Assembly: GCA_965277275.1 (NCBI GenBank) | Contig: CBDICG010000001.1 | Span: 1,111,184 to 1,175,183, forward strand | DNA from: HLUCCA09 sp965277275 | GTDB lineage: Bacteria > Pseudomonadota > Alphaproteobacteria > Rhodobacterales > Rhodobacteraceae | DNA: 64,000 bases | Reading direction: 5' to 3' | Shown: one piece after another, positions 19,420 through 27,073 of the stretch | Numbering within the stretch: position 1 is the first letter of the stretch | Layout: each line of letters begins with the position of its first letter | The notes under the pieces: model-generated | What the model was told of the DNA's origin: nothing | Databases searched by the model: none | Seen by the model: only the letters and a program-made list of their open reading frames with translations | Translations under genes and position numbers: made by a program

Positions 19420-20289
19420 TCACCGGTCCAGGTTTTTGCCGACGATGCGCATCAGGAAGATGGCAACGATGTTGGCCAGGATGATCGCGTAGACCCCGCC
19501 CGCTGAACCGAGCCCGACATTCTGGCTCTCCAACACGCGCTGGAAGATCAGGTAAGTCAGGGTTCGGGTACCGAAGGCGCCGCCCGTGGTGACGAAGATC
19601 TCAGCAAAGATAGACAGCAAGAAAATCGTCTGGATCAGGATCACGATGGTAATCGCGCGCGCCAGGTGCGGCAGGATGATGAAGCCGAAGCGGCTGACGG
19701 GCGAAGCGCCGTCCATCTCCGCGGCCTCGAGCTGTTCGCTGTCGAGCGACTGGATCGCTGTCAGCAAGATGAGCGTCGCGAACGGCAGCCATTGCCACGA
19801 TACGATCAAGACAATCGAGCCCAGCGGCATGTCGCTCAACCAGACCACGGGTTCGGCTCCGAAGAAGCGCCAAAGATGCGCCAGCAAGCCGTTCACGGGA
19901 TCCATGAACATGTTCTTCCAGACCAGTGCCGAGACCGTGGGCATCACGAAGAAGGGTGCGATGACGAGGATACGCACGGCCCCCTGCCCCCACATCGGCT
20001 GGTCCAGCAGCATCGCAAGAAGGATGCCGAAGACCACGGTGATCAGGAGGACGCCCCCGACAATCACCAGCGTGGTCTGCACGCTCGGCCAGAACGAGCT
20101 GGACGACACGAAGCGCACGTAGTTGTCGAACCCCGCCCATCCGGGCTCTCTATCCGGACGTAGCGGGAAGTAATTCCGGAACGAGAAATAGAGTGTCATC
20201 GTCAGGGGAACGAGCATCCAGCCCAAAAGCAGGACCACGGCGGGTGCCATCATGAGGCGGGCTGCGGAGCGGGAGTGTTGGGTAGCCAT
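19420..20289 (-). CDS. smoF: Polyol ABC transporter permease, first subunit
   Basis: A 289-residue permease of the MalF/UgpA type. The ATG at 20289 is preferred to the one at 20322 because AGAGAGG lies upstream and the extra residues are not family-like. Six or so helices are visible, beginning LMMAPAVVLLLGWMLVPLTM. The EAA loop is LEAAEMDGASPVSRFGFIILP. It is separated from the binding-protein gene by a strong hairpin that should lower its expression relative to smoE. Confidence 0.92.
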   Translation of the reverse strand: MATQHSRSAARLMMAPAVVLLLGWMLVPLTMTLYFSFRNYFPLRPDREPGWAGFDNYVRFVSSSSFWPSVQTTLVIVGGVLLITVVFGILLAMLLDQPMWGQGAVRILVIAPFFVMPTVSALVWKNMFMDPVNGLLAHLWRFFGAEPVVWLSDMPLGSIVLIVSWQWLPFATLILLTAIQSLDSEQLEAAEMDGASPVSRFGFIILPHLARAITIVILIQTIFLLSIFAEIFVTTGGAFGTRTLTYLIFQRVLESQNVGLGSAGGVYAIILANIVAIFLMRIVGKNLDR

Positions 20290-20376
20290 GGCGCACGACC
20301 TCTCTGTGCAGGCCCTCGGCATTTTGCGGGGCCGGCCTGCAGGAAGAATTGCAGATAAAAGGGGGGGCAGTTAGAT

Positions 20377-20403
20377 GCGGGGGCGGTGGATATCCGCCCC
20401 CGC
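20377..20403 (-). terminator. Attenuating stem-loop between smoE and smoF
   Basis: GCGGGGGCGG (20377-20386) pairs perfectly with CCGCCCCCGC (20394-20403) around a seven-base loop. It lies just after the smoE stop on the transcribed minus strand, with a short T-run beyond it (complement of AAAA at 20357-20360). Such hairpins commonly give excess binding-protein mRNA over permease mRNA in ABC operons. Confidence 0.65.
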
Positions 20404-20414
20404 GGGAGGAAAGC

Positions 20415-21719
20415 TTAGTAGCCTGCGGCTTCCATTTCCTCGATCGTGATCTCTTGCGCTTTGGCAAGAGCTTCTTCGATGGTCTGCTGGCCTGCATAGG
20501 CAGCCGAGAACTCCTGGCTCACCTGCGTGGCGATACCGGCGAACTCAGGGATCGCGGCGAACTGGATGCCGACATAGGGAACGGGATCCACGGTCGGGTT
20601 GTTCGGATCGGCAGACAGGATCGAGTCGAGCGTCTTCTGTGCGAACGGCACGGCCTGATACTCGGGGTTCTCGTAGAGCGACACACGTGCGCCCGGAGGA
20701 ACGTTGGCCCAGCCTTCGTTAGCCGCGACGAGCTCGATGTAGGTCTTCGAGGTTGCCCATTCGATGAACTGCTTGGCTTCGGCCTCCTGCTGCGTGCCTG
20801 CGGGCACCGCGAGCGCCCAGGCCCAGAGCCAGTTGGAGCGCTTGCCGAGACCAGTGTCAGGCGCCAGCGCAAAACCGACGCTGTCGGCCACCGTCGAGTC
20901 GGTGGGGTTCGTTACGAAGGACGCGGCCACGGTCGCATCGATCCACATCCCGCACTTGCCTTGCTGGAAGAGCGACAGGTTCTCGTTGAAGCCGTTGGTG
21001 GCAAAACCGGCGGGGCCAGATTCGCTCATCATGCCGTAGTAGAAGTTCAGCGTGTCCGCCCAGGGCTGGGTGTCGAACTGAGGCATCCAGTTCTCATCGA
21101 ACCAGCGCGCACCGAAGGAGTTCGACATCGCGGTGATGAAGGCACCACCCTCGCCCCAGCCGGCCTTGCCGCGCAGGCAGATACCGTTGATGTCCGCATC
21201 GCGGTCGGTCATGGCGGCGGCGGCTTCGCGGATGAACTCCCATGTCGGCGCATCCGGCATTTCCATGCCAGCGGCTTCCATCAGGTCGGTGCGGTACATG
21301 ATCATCGAGCTTTCGCCGTAGAACGGTGCCGCGTAGAGCGTGCCGTCATGGCTCAGGCCACCGGACATGGCCGGCAGAATGTCATCGACGTCGTACTCGG
21401 CCGACAGATCGTCGAGCGGAACGAGCCAGCCATTGGCGCCCCAGATCGGCGTTTCGTACATGCCGATCGTCATGATGTCGAACTGGCCACCCTTGGTGGT
21501 GATGTCAGTCGTAACTCGCTGACGCAGAACGTTTTCTTCGAGGGTGACCCACTCGACGCCAATTCCGGTTTCTGCCGTGAACTGGTCCGAGTAGCCCTGC
21601 ATGCGGATCATGTCGCCGTTGTTGACGGTCGCGATCGTGATCGTTGAGTCCTGTGCCATCGCCGCAGCTGTGCAAAGCGACAGTGCCGTTGTGGCGCTCA
21701 GAATGCGCGTAAGAGACAT
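20415..21719 (-). CDS. smoE: Polyol-binding periplasmic protein
   Basis: A 434-residue extracellular solute-binding protein (family 1). A signal peptide (LSATTALSLCTAAAMA) is followed by the mature start QDSTITIATVNNGDMIRM. The chain contains the usual two-lobe pattern: FTAETGIGVEWVTL, FDIMTIGMYETPIWG, YAAPFYGESSMIMYR and WLWAWALAVPAGT. It captures sorbitol/mannitol in the periplasm for the SmoFGK transporter. It is the first structural gene of the operon, 85 bases after the lacI-type regulator. Confidence 0.93.
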   Translation of the reverse strand: MSLTRILSATTALSLCTAAAMAQDSTITIATVNNGDMIRMQGYSDQFTAETGIGVEWVTLEENVLRQRVTTDITTKGGQFDIMTIGMYETPIWGANGWLVPLDDLSAEYDVDDILPAMSGGLSHDGTLYAAPFYGESSMIMYRTDLMEAAGMEMPDAPTWEFIREAAAAMTDRDADINGICLRGKAGWGEGGAFITAMSNSFGARWFDENWMPQFDTQPWADTLNFYYGMMSESGPAGFATNGFNENLSLFQQGKCGMWIDATVAASFVTNPTDSTVADSVGFALAPDTGLGKRSNWLWAWALAVPAGTQQEAEAKQFIEWATSKTYIELVAANEGWANVPPGARVSLYENPEYQAVPFAQKTLDSILSADPNNPTVDPVPYVGIQFAAIPEFAGIATQVSQEFSAAYAGQQTIEEALAKAQEITIEEMEAAGY

Positions 21720-21789
21720 CCGATTCCTCCCTAGACTGGATGTTATGAGAATACCTTAGGGGCAATCCGCTTTGCGCGTCAAGCCAAAA

Positions 21790-21805
21790 CTTTACGCGCG
21801 ATAAT
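21790..21805. promoter_or_regulatory. Candidate LacI-type operator upstream of smoE
   Basis: CTTTACGCGCGATAAT matches the site upstream of the regulator gene at 13 of 16 positions. Both have a CGCGCG centre with T-rich left and A-rich right flanks, as expected of LacI-family operators. It lies 71 bases upstream of the smoE start. Confidence 0.45.
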
Positions 21806-22836
21806 TATGCGGATTTCCGCATGACCAACGCTCCGTCGAAGAGCGTGGATTCCTTGACTGACGGCCGCTCCCCGGCCGCAATGATCGACAACAGAAGGTC
21901 GAGACTGCACTGCGCGATCTGGTTGTAATCCTGCGCAACGGTCGTGAGTGACGGGCAAGTGAACTGCGCGTAGGGGTGGTCGTCGTGCCCCGCCACGCGC
22001 AAGGCGTGGCCGTGCCCGATGCCAACCCGATATCCGTGCTCGTAGGCCGCAGCCAGCACGCCGATCGCAAGGCGGTCGTTGCTGCAAAAGAGCGTCCCGG
22101 AGGGCAGTTTGCGCTCCGTCATCAGCTGCCCCGCCGCCACGCGCGCGATCCCTTCAAAGTCCCAGCCGGCGCCCTCGATGGCAATGACCATCGGCTCCAA
22201 CCCAAGCTTTCGCATCGCGGTCTCATACGCCGCACGGCGCTTGTTGGCATTGGGATTCGGCGCGTTCTGCATATCGAACAAGGCAGGCGGCTCGCCCGAC
22301 CGCGCCAGGTATTCAACAACCAGTTCGGTGCTTTGCGCATGGTCCGTTCCGAACATTGCATCGCCCACGCCCTCGACATCGCAGTCAAAGAGAACGGTCG
22401 GAACCTGTTCGCAGAACGCCGCAAGATCATCGCGGCGGGATCGTCGCCCCAGCGGCGCCAGCAACACCCCCGCAGGCCGGATGCCACGCAAACTCTCGAG
22501 GTTCTCGATCTCGCGGTCCGGATCTCCATGCGAGCTGAGCAGGATCGGATTGAACCCGGAATGCGCGCATAGCGGTTCGAGCGTACGCGCGACTTCCGCA
22601 AAGAACGGGTCGGCAAGGTAGGGCACGACGATGCCGATGTTCCGCGTCAACTGCCTGTTCTGATTGATGGCGTAAATATTTGGCGTGTAGTCATAGAGCT
22701 GGAGCGCCGCCTCGATCCGTTCCCGCGTTGACTCGCGTACAGTCTTTGGATCGTTAAAATACTTGGAAAGCGTTGGGCGCGAGATTCCACTGAGAGTCGC
22801 GAACTCTTCCATCGTCTTTACACGTTGTACCTGCAT
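21805..22836 (-). CDS. LacI-family transcriptional regulator of the polyol operon
   Basis: A 343-residue repressor. The helix-turn-helix at residues 10-30 reads FATLSGISRPTLSKYFNDP, followed by the hinge region and a periplasmic-binding-protein-like effector domain (NIGIVVPYLADPFFAEVA, GTLFCSNDRLAIGVLAA). It lies upstream of smoE on the same strand and probably senses a polyol or its product. Similar 16-base sites lie on both sides of the gene, suggesting control of smoE and autoregulation. It differs in place from the Rhodobacter smo system only as far as memory allows. Confidence 0.88.
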   Translation of the reverse strand: MQVQRVKTMEEFATLSGISRPTLSKYFNDPKTVRESTRERIEAALQLYDYTPNIYAINQNRQLTRNIGIVVPYLADPFFAEVARTLEPLCAHSGFNPILLSSHGDPDREIENLESLRGIRPAGVLLAPLGRRSRRDDLAAFCEQVPTVLFDCDVEGVGDAMFGTDHAQSTELVVEYLARSGEPPALFDMQNAPNPNANKRRAAYETAMRKLGLEPMVIAIEGAGWDFEGIARVAAGQLMTERKLPSGTLFCSNDRLAIGVLAAAYEHGYRVGIGHGHALRVAGHDDHPYAQFTCPSLTTVAQDYNQIAQCSLDLLLSIIAAGERPSVKESTLFDGALVMRKSA

Positions 22837-22887
22837 GCAAGGGCCTCCGAGCCACCGCCCAGTGTGCGGGGGGGGGGCAGAATAAAT

Positions 22888-22903
22888 CTTTTCGCGCGCA
22901 AAT
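22888..22903. promoter_or_regulatory. Candidate LacI-type operator upstream of the regulator gene
   Basis: CTTTTCGCGCGCAAAT is partly palindromic and matches the smoE-proximal site at 13 of 16 positions. It lies 52 bases upstream of the regulator start. A run of ten G (22868-22877) sits between the site and the gene. The remaining bases up to the enolase-family gene at 23287 hold no gene I can support. Confidence 0.45.
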
Positions 22904-23286
22904 GTAATCGTGCCGTCGGCACACCCCTCGTGTCAAGCCGGGCGCGACAACGATGCCAAGGAAAGCTCGCACAGCTTGAGACAACGTGAGTGCCGCCCGC
23001 CAAGGCTCACACGAGCTCCACACGCGACCACCATCCCCGGCAAGGCAGCGCCCACTTGACGCGCCGTTCAATCCCGGCACCCATGCCGGTAAGAGAGCCC
23101 GATGGCCACAGGGCACGGCGTCGGCTCACAGACCTCAGGAGGCGGACGGTTCGGCATGCCTGCACTTGGCGGAACAAGACACCAACCCAACGCAACTGGC
23201 CCCACCACCGACAACCGGTGGTCTCCGGCCTCCCGAAGAGCGAGCGCTTCAGAACCTGCCTCACGCCAACCAGTGCAGGACAGAGC

Positions 23287-24396
23287 ATGAAAATCACGTC
23301 CATCACCATCTTCCAGCGGGACCTGCCCCTCGAACATCCCTATTGGCTGTCAGGCGGGCGACTGAAGTTCGAGGTCCTCGACGCGACATTCGTCAGGATC
23401 GAAACCGATGAAGGTCTGACAGGGTGGGGCGAGGGCACGCCCTGGGGCCACACTTATGTCCCGGCGCACGGCCCCGGTATCCGAGCCGGCATTCAGACCA
23501 TGGCGCCTTCTCTCCTCGGACTGGACCCGCGCCAAGTGCTTCGCGTCGAGCGGGCGATGGATCTCGCCCTCCCCGGCCACCTCTATGCGAAGGCTCCGGT
23601 CGACATGGCCTGCTGGGATATCGCGGGCCAGGCCGCAGGGCTTCCCATTGCCGATCTCATGGGCGGCGGCTCCCGTACGCCGCGCCCGATCGCATCATCC
23701 GTCGGCGCCAAAACGGCGCAGGAGACCCGCGCCGTGATCGACCGCTACCGCGCGCGCGGCTACATTGCCCATTCCGTCAAGATCGGGGGAGACGTCGCCC
23801 GCGACATCGCCCGCATCCGCGATGTCGAGGCGTATCGCGAGCCCGGCGATCTCGTGCTCTATGACGTCAATCGCGGCTGGACACGGCAACAGGCGCTCCG
23901 CGTAATGCACGCGGTCCAGGACCTCCACGTGATGGTCGAGCAACCCTGCGAAACGCTCGACGACATCGCCGCAATCGCGCCGCGCCACTGCACCCCTGTC
24001 TCGGTCGACGAAAGCCTCGTCACCCTTCAGGACGCGACCCGCATCGCCCGGGACGGGATCGCAGAGGTGTTCGGCATCAAGCTCAATCGCGTGGGCGGCC
24101 TGACCAGGGCCGCCCGCATGCGCGACGTCGCGCTAGCGCATGGGATCGACATGTTCGTTATGGCCACCGGAGGCACGGTCCTGGCCGACACCGAAGCGCT
24201 GCACCTCGCAGCGACAATCCCGGACGTGCATTGCCACGCGGTCTGGGCCTGCCAGGACATGATCACCGCCGAAATCGCGGAGGGCGCCGGCCCCCGCAAT
24301 GCCAAGGGTCACCTGACCCTGCCCGAAGCCCCCGGCCTCGGCGTACACCCCAACCCGAACACCCTCGGCGATCCCGTCGCCCACTACCGCGGATAG
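23287..24396 (+). CDS. Enolase-superfamily enzyme (mandelate racemase/muconate lactonizing type)
   Basis: A 369-residue cytoplasmic enzyme. The ATG at 23287 starts the family-typical MKITSITIFQRDLPLEHPY. The frame is open for another 99 codons upstream, but that part is low complexity and lacks a ribosome site. The N-terminal capping domain is followed by a barrel. Possible catalytic Lys residues lie in HSVKIGGD and FGIKLNRVGG, and the Mg2+ ligands lie in LYDVNRGW, VEQPCE and SVDESL. The pattern recalls cis-3-hydroxy-L-proline dehydratases and related epimerases. The substrate is not settled. Confidence 0.82.
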   Translation: MKITSITIFQRDLPLEHPYWLSGGRLKFEVLDATFVRIETDEGLTGWGEGTPWGHTYVPAHGPGIRAGIQTMAPSLLGLDPRQVLRVERAMDLALPGHLYAKAPVDMACWDIAGQAAGLPIADLMGGGSRTPRPIASSVGAKTAQETRAVIDRYRARGYIAHSVKIGGDVARDIARIRDVEAYREPGDLVLYDVNRGWTRQQALRVMHAVQDLHVMVEQPCETLDDIAAIAPRHCTPVSVDESLVTLQDATRIARDGIAEVFGIKLNRVGGLTRAARMRDVALAHGIDMFVMATGGTVLADTEALHLAATIPDVHCHAVWACQDMITAEIAEGAGPRNAKGHLTLPEAPGLGVHPNPNTLGDPVAHYRG

Positions 24397-24631
24397 CGGC
24401 CGATCCCGATCATCCCGGGCCCGGCGCGGCTCCGAGCCCCCCGTATCACAACCGATCCAACACAAGGCGACACCCACCGAGCCATTGCGTCGACCGCCAA
24501 GCCGGAGCTCCCCGCCGCCCCTTCATCTTGGCCCAAATACCTCATCCCACCGCCCCAAAAAGAAACCCTGGCCCACGCAGCGCGCGGACCGGGGCCAGTG
24601 ATCGAAACATGCAAAACCCGCTTCGAAGAGG

Positions 24632-25558
24632 TCAGGCCGCTGCGACCATCTCTTCGGAAACGCTCCAGAGCCGCTCTGCGGCGTCGCTGTCGAGGGCATA
24701 GGGGCGCACCCGGCTGAAATCTTCCGTTGCCTCCTCGATCGGCGCGATCTGGACATCTGCGAGATACGCACCGCCCTTGCCAACCAGTTCAGGCGCCGTC
24801 GCCGCGTAGACCTGGGTCGCGGCCCCTTGCGGGATCGACTTCACCGGGATCGCGCCGGATTCGATGCCTCCTGAAAACATCGCGATGTCCTCTTCGGTCA
24901 TGTGGCGCGCAAGCTCGGTCTGGATCACGCCCGGGTGCACGGCAAACGCCTCCGCGCCCTTCTCCTTGAGCCGTGCGTTCAGACCCACCGCGAAGAGCGC
25001 GTTCGCTGTCTTCGACTGACCGTAGGCCGCCCACTTGTCATAGTCCTTCGACTTGAAGCCGATGTCGTCGAACATCACGGGCGCGAACTGGTGCGCCGAC
25101 GAGCTGAGCGCCACAACACGGCTTCCCGCGCCAAGCGCTGGCATCAGCAGAGTCGTCATCAGGAAATGACCGAGGTGGTTGGAGCCAAACTGAAGCTCGA
25201 AGCCATCGCTCGTTTCCATGTAAGGGCTCGCCATCACACCCGCATTGTTGATCAGGATGTCGATGCGCGGGTGCGCCTCCAGAACGCGCTCGGCGAAGGC
25301 GCGGATCGAGGTGAAGGAGCCCAGCTCAAGCTCCTCGACCGACACGTCGCCGTCGATCCGATCCGCTACGGCCTGCGCTTTCTCGAGATTGCGCCCCGTG
25401 ATCGTGACCTTGGCGCCTTTCGCGGCCATCGCGCGGGCACTTTCCTCCCCGAGGCCGCTGGTGCCGCCCGTGATCACGACAGTCTTTCCCGTCAGGTCTA
25501 TGCCATCGAGCACCTCGTCGGTGGTCGTGTCTTTGTTGAATGCAGTGCGGTCGGTCAT
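24632..25558 (-). CDS. Short-chain dehydrogenase/reductase, retinol-dehydrogenase-like
   Basis: A 308-residue SDR. The ATG at 25558 has CGAGGAG at the right distance. TGGTSGLGEESARAMAAKG is the NAD(P) loop, NNAGVM and LSSSAHQF follow, and the active-site pair is in YGQSK. The C-terminal extension (LSVSEEMV-like end) matches the larger RDH/WWOX-type SDRs. It is divergent from a TetR gene across a 79-base region with one strong operator, so the TetR protein probably represses it. The substrate is unknown. Confidence 0.87.
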   Translation of the reverse strand: MTDRTAFNKDTTTDEVLDGIDLTGKTVVITGGTSGLGEESARAMAAKGAKVTITGRNLEKAQAVADRIDGDVSVEELELGSFTSIRAFAERVLEAHPRIDILINNAGVMASPYMETSDGFELQFGSNHLGHFLMTTLLMPALGAGSRVVALSSSAHQFAPVMFDDIGFKSKDYDKWAAYGQSKTANALFAVGLNARLKEKGAEAFAVHPGVIQTELARHMTEEDIAMFSGGIESGAIPVKSIPQGAATQVYAATAPELVGKGGAYLADVQIAPIEEATEDFSRVRPYALDSDAAERLWSVSEEMVAAA

Positions 25559-25611
25559 GGGAGTATCTCCTCGAGGAAAGCGATACGACAAAACTTGTCT
25601 CTTTGTCTAAT

Positions 25612-25636
25612 TTGACATCTGGTGACCAAATGTCAA
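25612..25636. promoter_or_regulatory. Near-perfect TetR operator in the divergent promoter
   Basis: TTGACAT (25612-25618) and ATGTCAA (25630-25636) are exact inverted arms around 11 bases whose core GGTGACC continues the symmetry, so only two position pairs and the centre break the palindrome. Each arm also supplies a TTGACA -35 box, one per strand, so a bound repressor would block both promoters. Confidence 0.75.
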
Positions 25637-25637
25637 T

Positions 25638-26231
25638 ATGTCTTCCATGGAAAATCGCGAACGCAATATCCTGGAAGCCGCGACGCGGGTGTTTCTGCGC
25701 TATGGCGTGAAACGCGCCAGCATGGGCGACATCGCGGCCGAAGCCGGGGTCGCACGCCAGACGCTCTACAACTCCTATACCAACAAGGATGACATCCTGC
25801 GCGGCTCGATCCGCATGTTCGGGCTGGATGCCATGGCCGCTATCGAAGCAGGCCTGAACGAACGCTCCGATCCGGCAGAGCAGGTGCGCCTCGTTTTCGA
25901 GGAGATGGCCGTAAAACCCTACAGCTTCCTGCATTCTTCGCCAAACGCCAGCGACCTGATCGAGGGCTACAACGATGCCGGCCGCAACGAGATGGAGGAG
26001 AACTATGCTTCGTTTCAGGCCGTGCTGGCGCGGATCTTTGCCCCGCACGAGGCCGCCCTCGCCTCGCGTGACCTGACGCCCGACAAGCTGGCAGAGATCG
26101 TGCGCCGCGCCGCGGCTGCCTACAAGCACCAGGCGCGCGACGAGGCACACCTGAATGTCCTGCTGGAGGGGTTGCTCGCCTTGGCCGCGAGCGTGACAGA
26201 GCCCGTGCCCGAGCGCGTCGGAAGCGCCTGA
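25638..26231 (+). CDS. TetR-family transcriptional regulator
   Basis: A 197-residue repressor. The N-terminal helix-turn-helix is at about residues 25-50 (MGDIAAEAGVARQTLYNSYTNKDD). The C-terminal ligand domain is not recognisable to a subfamily. It directly follows the divergent operator. No ribosome site precedes either ATG at 25638 or ATG at 25647. The second lies at the expected transcription start of a TTGACA promoter, so the mRNA may be leaderless and the protein three residues shorter. Confidence 0.88.
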   Translation: MSSMENRERNILEAATRVFLRYGVKRASMGDIAAEAGVARQTLYNSYTNKDDILRGSIRMFGLDAMAAIEAGLNERSDPAEQVRLVFEEMAVKPYSFLHSSPNASDLIEGYNDAGRNEMEENYASFQAVLARIFAPHEAALASRDLTPDKLAEIVRRAAAAYKHQARDEAHLNVLLEGLLALAASVTEPVPERVGSA

Positions 26232-26403
26232 CTACAACACAGCCAGCCGCCCGGCTCTGGGGTGGGCACCGGCAGAGGCCGCGCCCATGGGATCAACAAC
26301 AAAGCGAGCTTCGGCGTCGGCGCCAGACTCAGCGTCAGCGCCAGACTAAGCGTCAGCCTCGGTGTCAGCGACGCTCAACTGCACAGGGCGGACTTGGCCA
26401 GCC

Positions 26404-27060
26404 TCATGCCGAAACATGCGGCACCGCAAGGGCGATCACCCCGACAGCGACCAGCGACAGCGCCCAGACCACATCAAGGTTGATCCATGTGCGCGAGAGG
26501 AACTTCAGCCCGACCCAGAAGTAGAACACCGCCGCGAGCGCACCGCCGACAACAACCATCGCCAGCGTATGCACCCCAGCCACAAGGAGCGCCGTCCCCG
26601 CGTTGCCCGCCATCAGCGAAAGCGCCGCCTGGTGCCCGGCATCGAGGTCTTCGGTGCGGCACAGCCCGAGGTACATGGGCACCAGCATCAGCCCTGCCCC
26701 GTGCGCGAGCGCCGCGAGAAAGGACCACAGCGCGAGGCGCGTGGGCGGCACGCGGGACAGAAAGCGCGGATGGCGCCGGTTGATCAGAAGGTACACGCCC
26801 ATGGTGATGACGAGCGCGGCGGCCACCGTCCGGATCTCTTGTTCCCATTCCACCAGCGACGTCATGGCTGCAAACGGCAGCAGGATCACCGTCATCGACA
26901 CGAAATGCCCCACCGCGAGCGCCGCCAGCGCCCAGCCGAGAGCCTGCGCACGGCGCTCCATCAGGGCGGACGAGACGGCAAGCGGCCAACCCATCCCGGG
27001 GTTGAGGCCGTGATAGAGGCCAATGCCGACGACGGCCCACCACAGGGCCGCCGTCTCCAT
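26404..27060 (-). CDS. Small polytopic membrane protein downstream of the methanethiol oxidase
   Basis: A 218-residue protein starting at the ATG at 27060, with GAGGTG upstream and 13 bases after the SBP56 stop. About six helices are visible (LGWALAALAVGHFVSMTVILL, LWSFLAALAHGAGLMLVP, GVHTLAMVVVGGALAAVFYF). A conserved-looking first helix reads GIGLYHGLNPGMGW (residues 12-25) with His17 and Met23, and another His is in ALAHGAGLM. The layout loosely recalls HupE/UreJ-type metal permeases. As last gene of the DMSP cluster it may export or import a cofactor or small molecule. That role is inferred only from position. Confidence 0.6.
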   Translation of the reverse strand: METAALWWAVVGIGLYHGLNPGMGWPLAVSSALMERRAQALGWALAALAVGHFVSMTVILLPFAAMTSLVEWEQEIRTVAAALVITMGVYLLINRRHPRFLSRVPPTRLALWSFLAALAHGAGLMLVPMYLGLCRTEDLDAGHQAALSLMAGNAGTALLVAGVHTLAMVVVGGALAAVFYFWVGLKFLSRTWINLDVVWALSLVAVGVIALAVPHVSA

Positions 27061-27073
27061 GAGGTCTGTCACC

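Noticed and set aside
26320..26370. 18-base tandem repeat GCGCCAGACTCAGCGTCA (two and a half copies)
   Set aside because: Short and intergenic, not palindromic and without neighbours that explain it; most likely local replication slippage.
26262..26483. Small plus-strand gene next to the TetR gene
   Set aside because: Most of it is the tandem repeat translated (ARLSVS twice), and its end overlaps a convincing membrane protein gene on the other strand.
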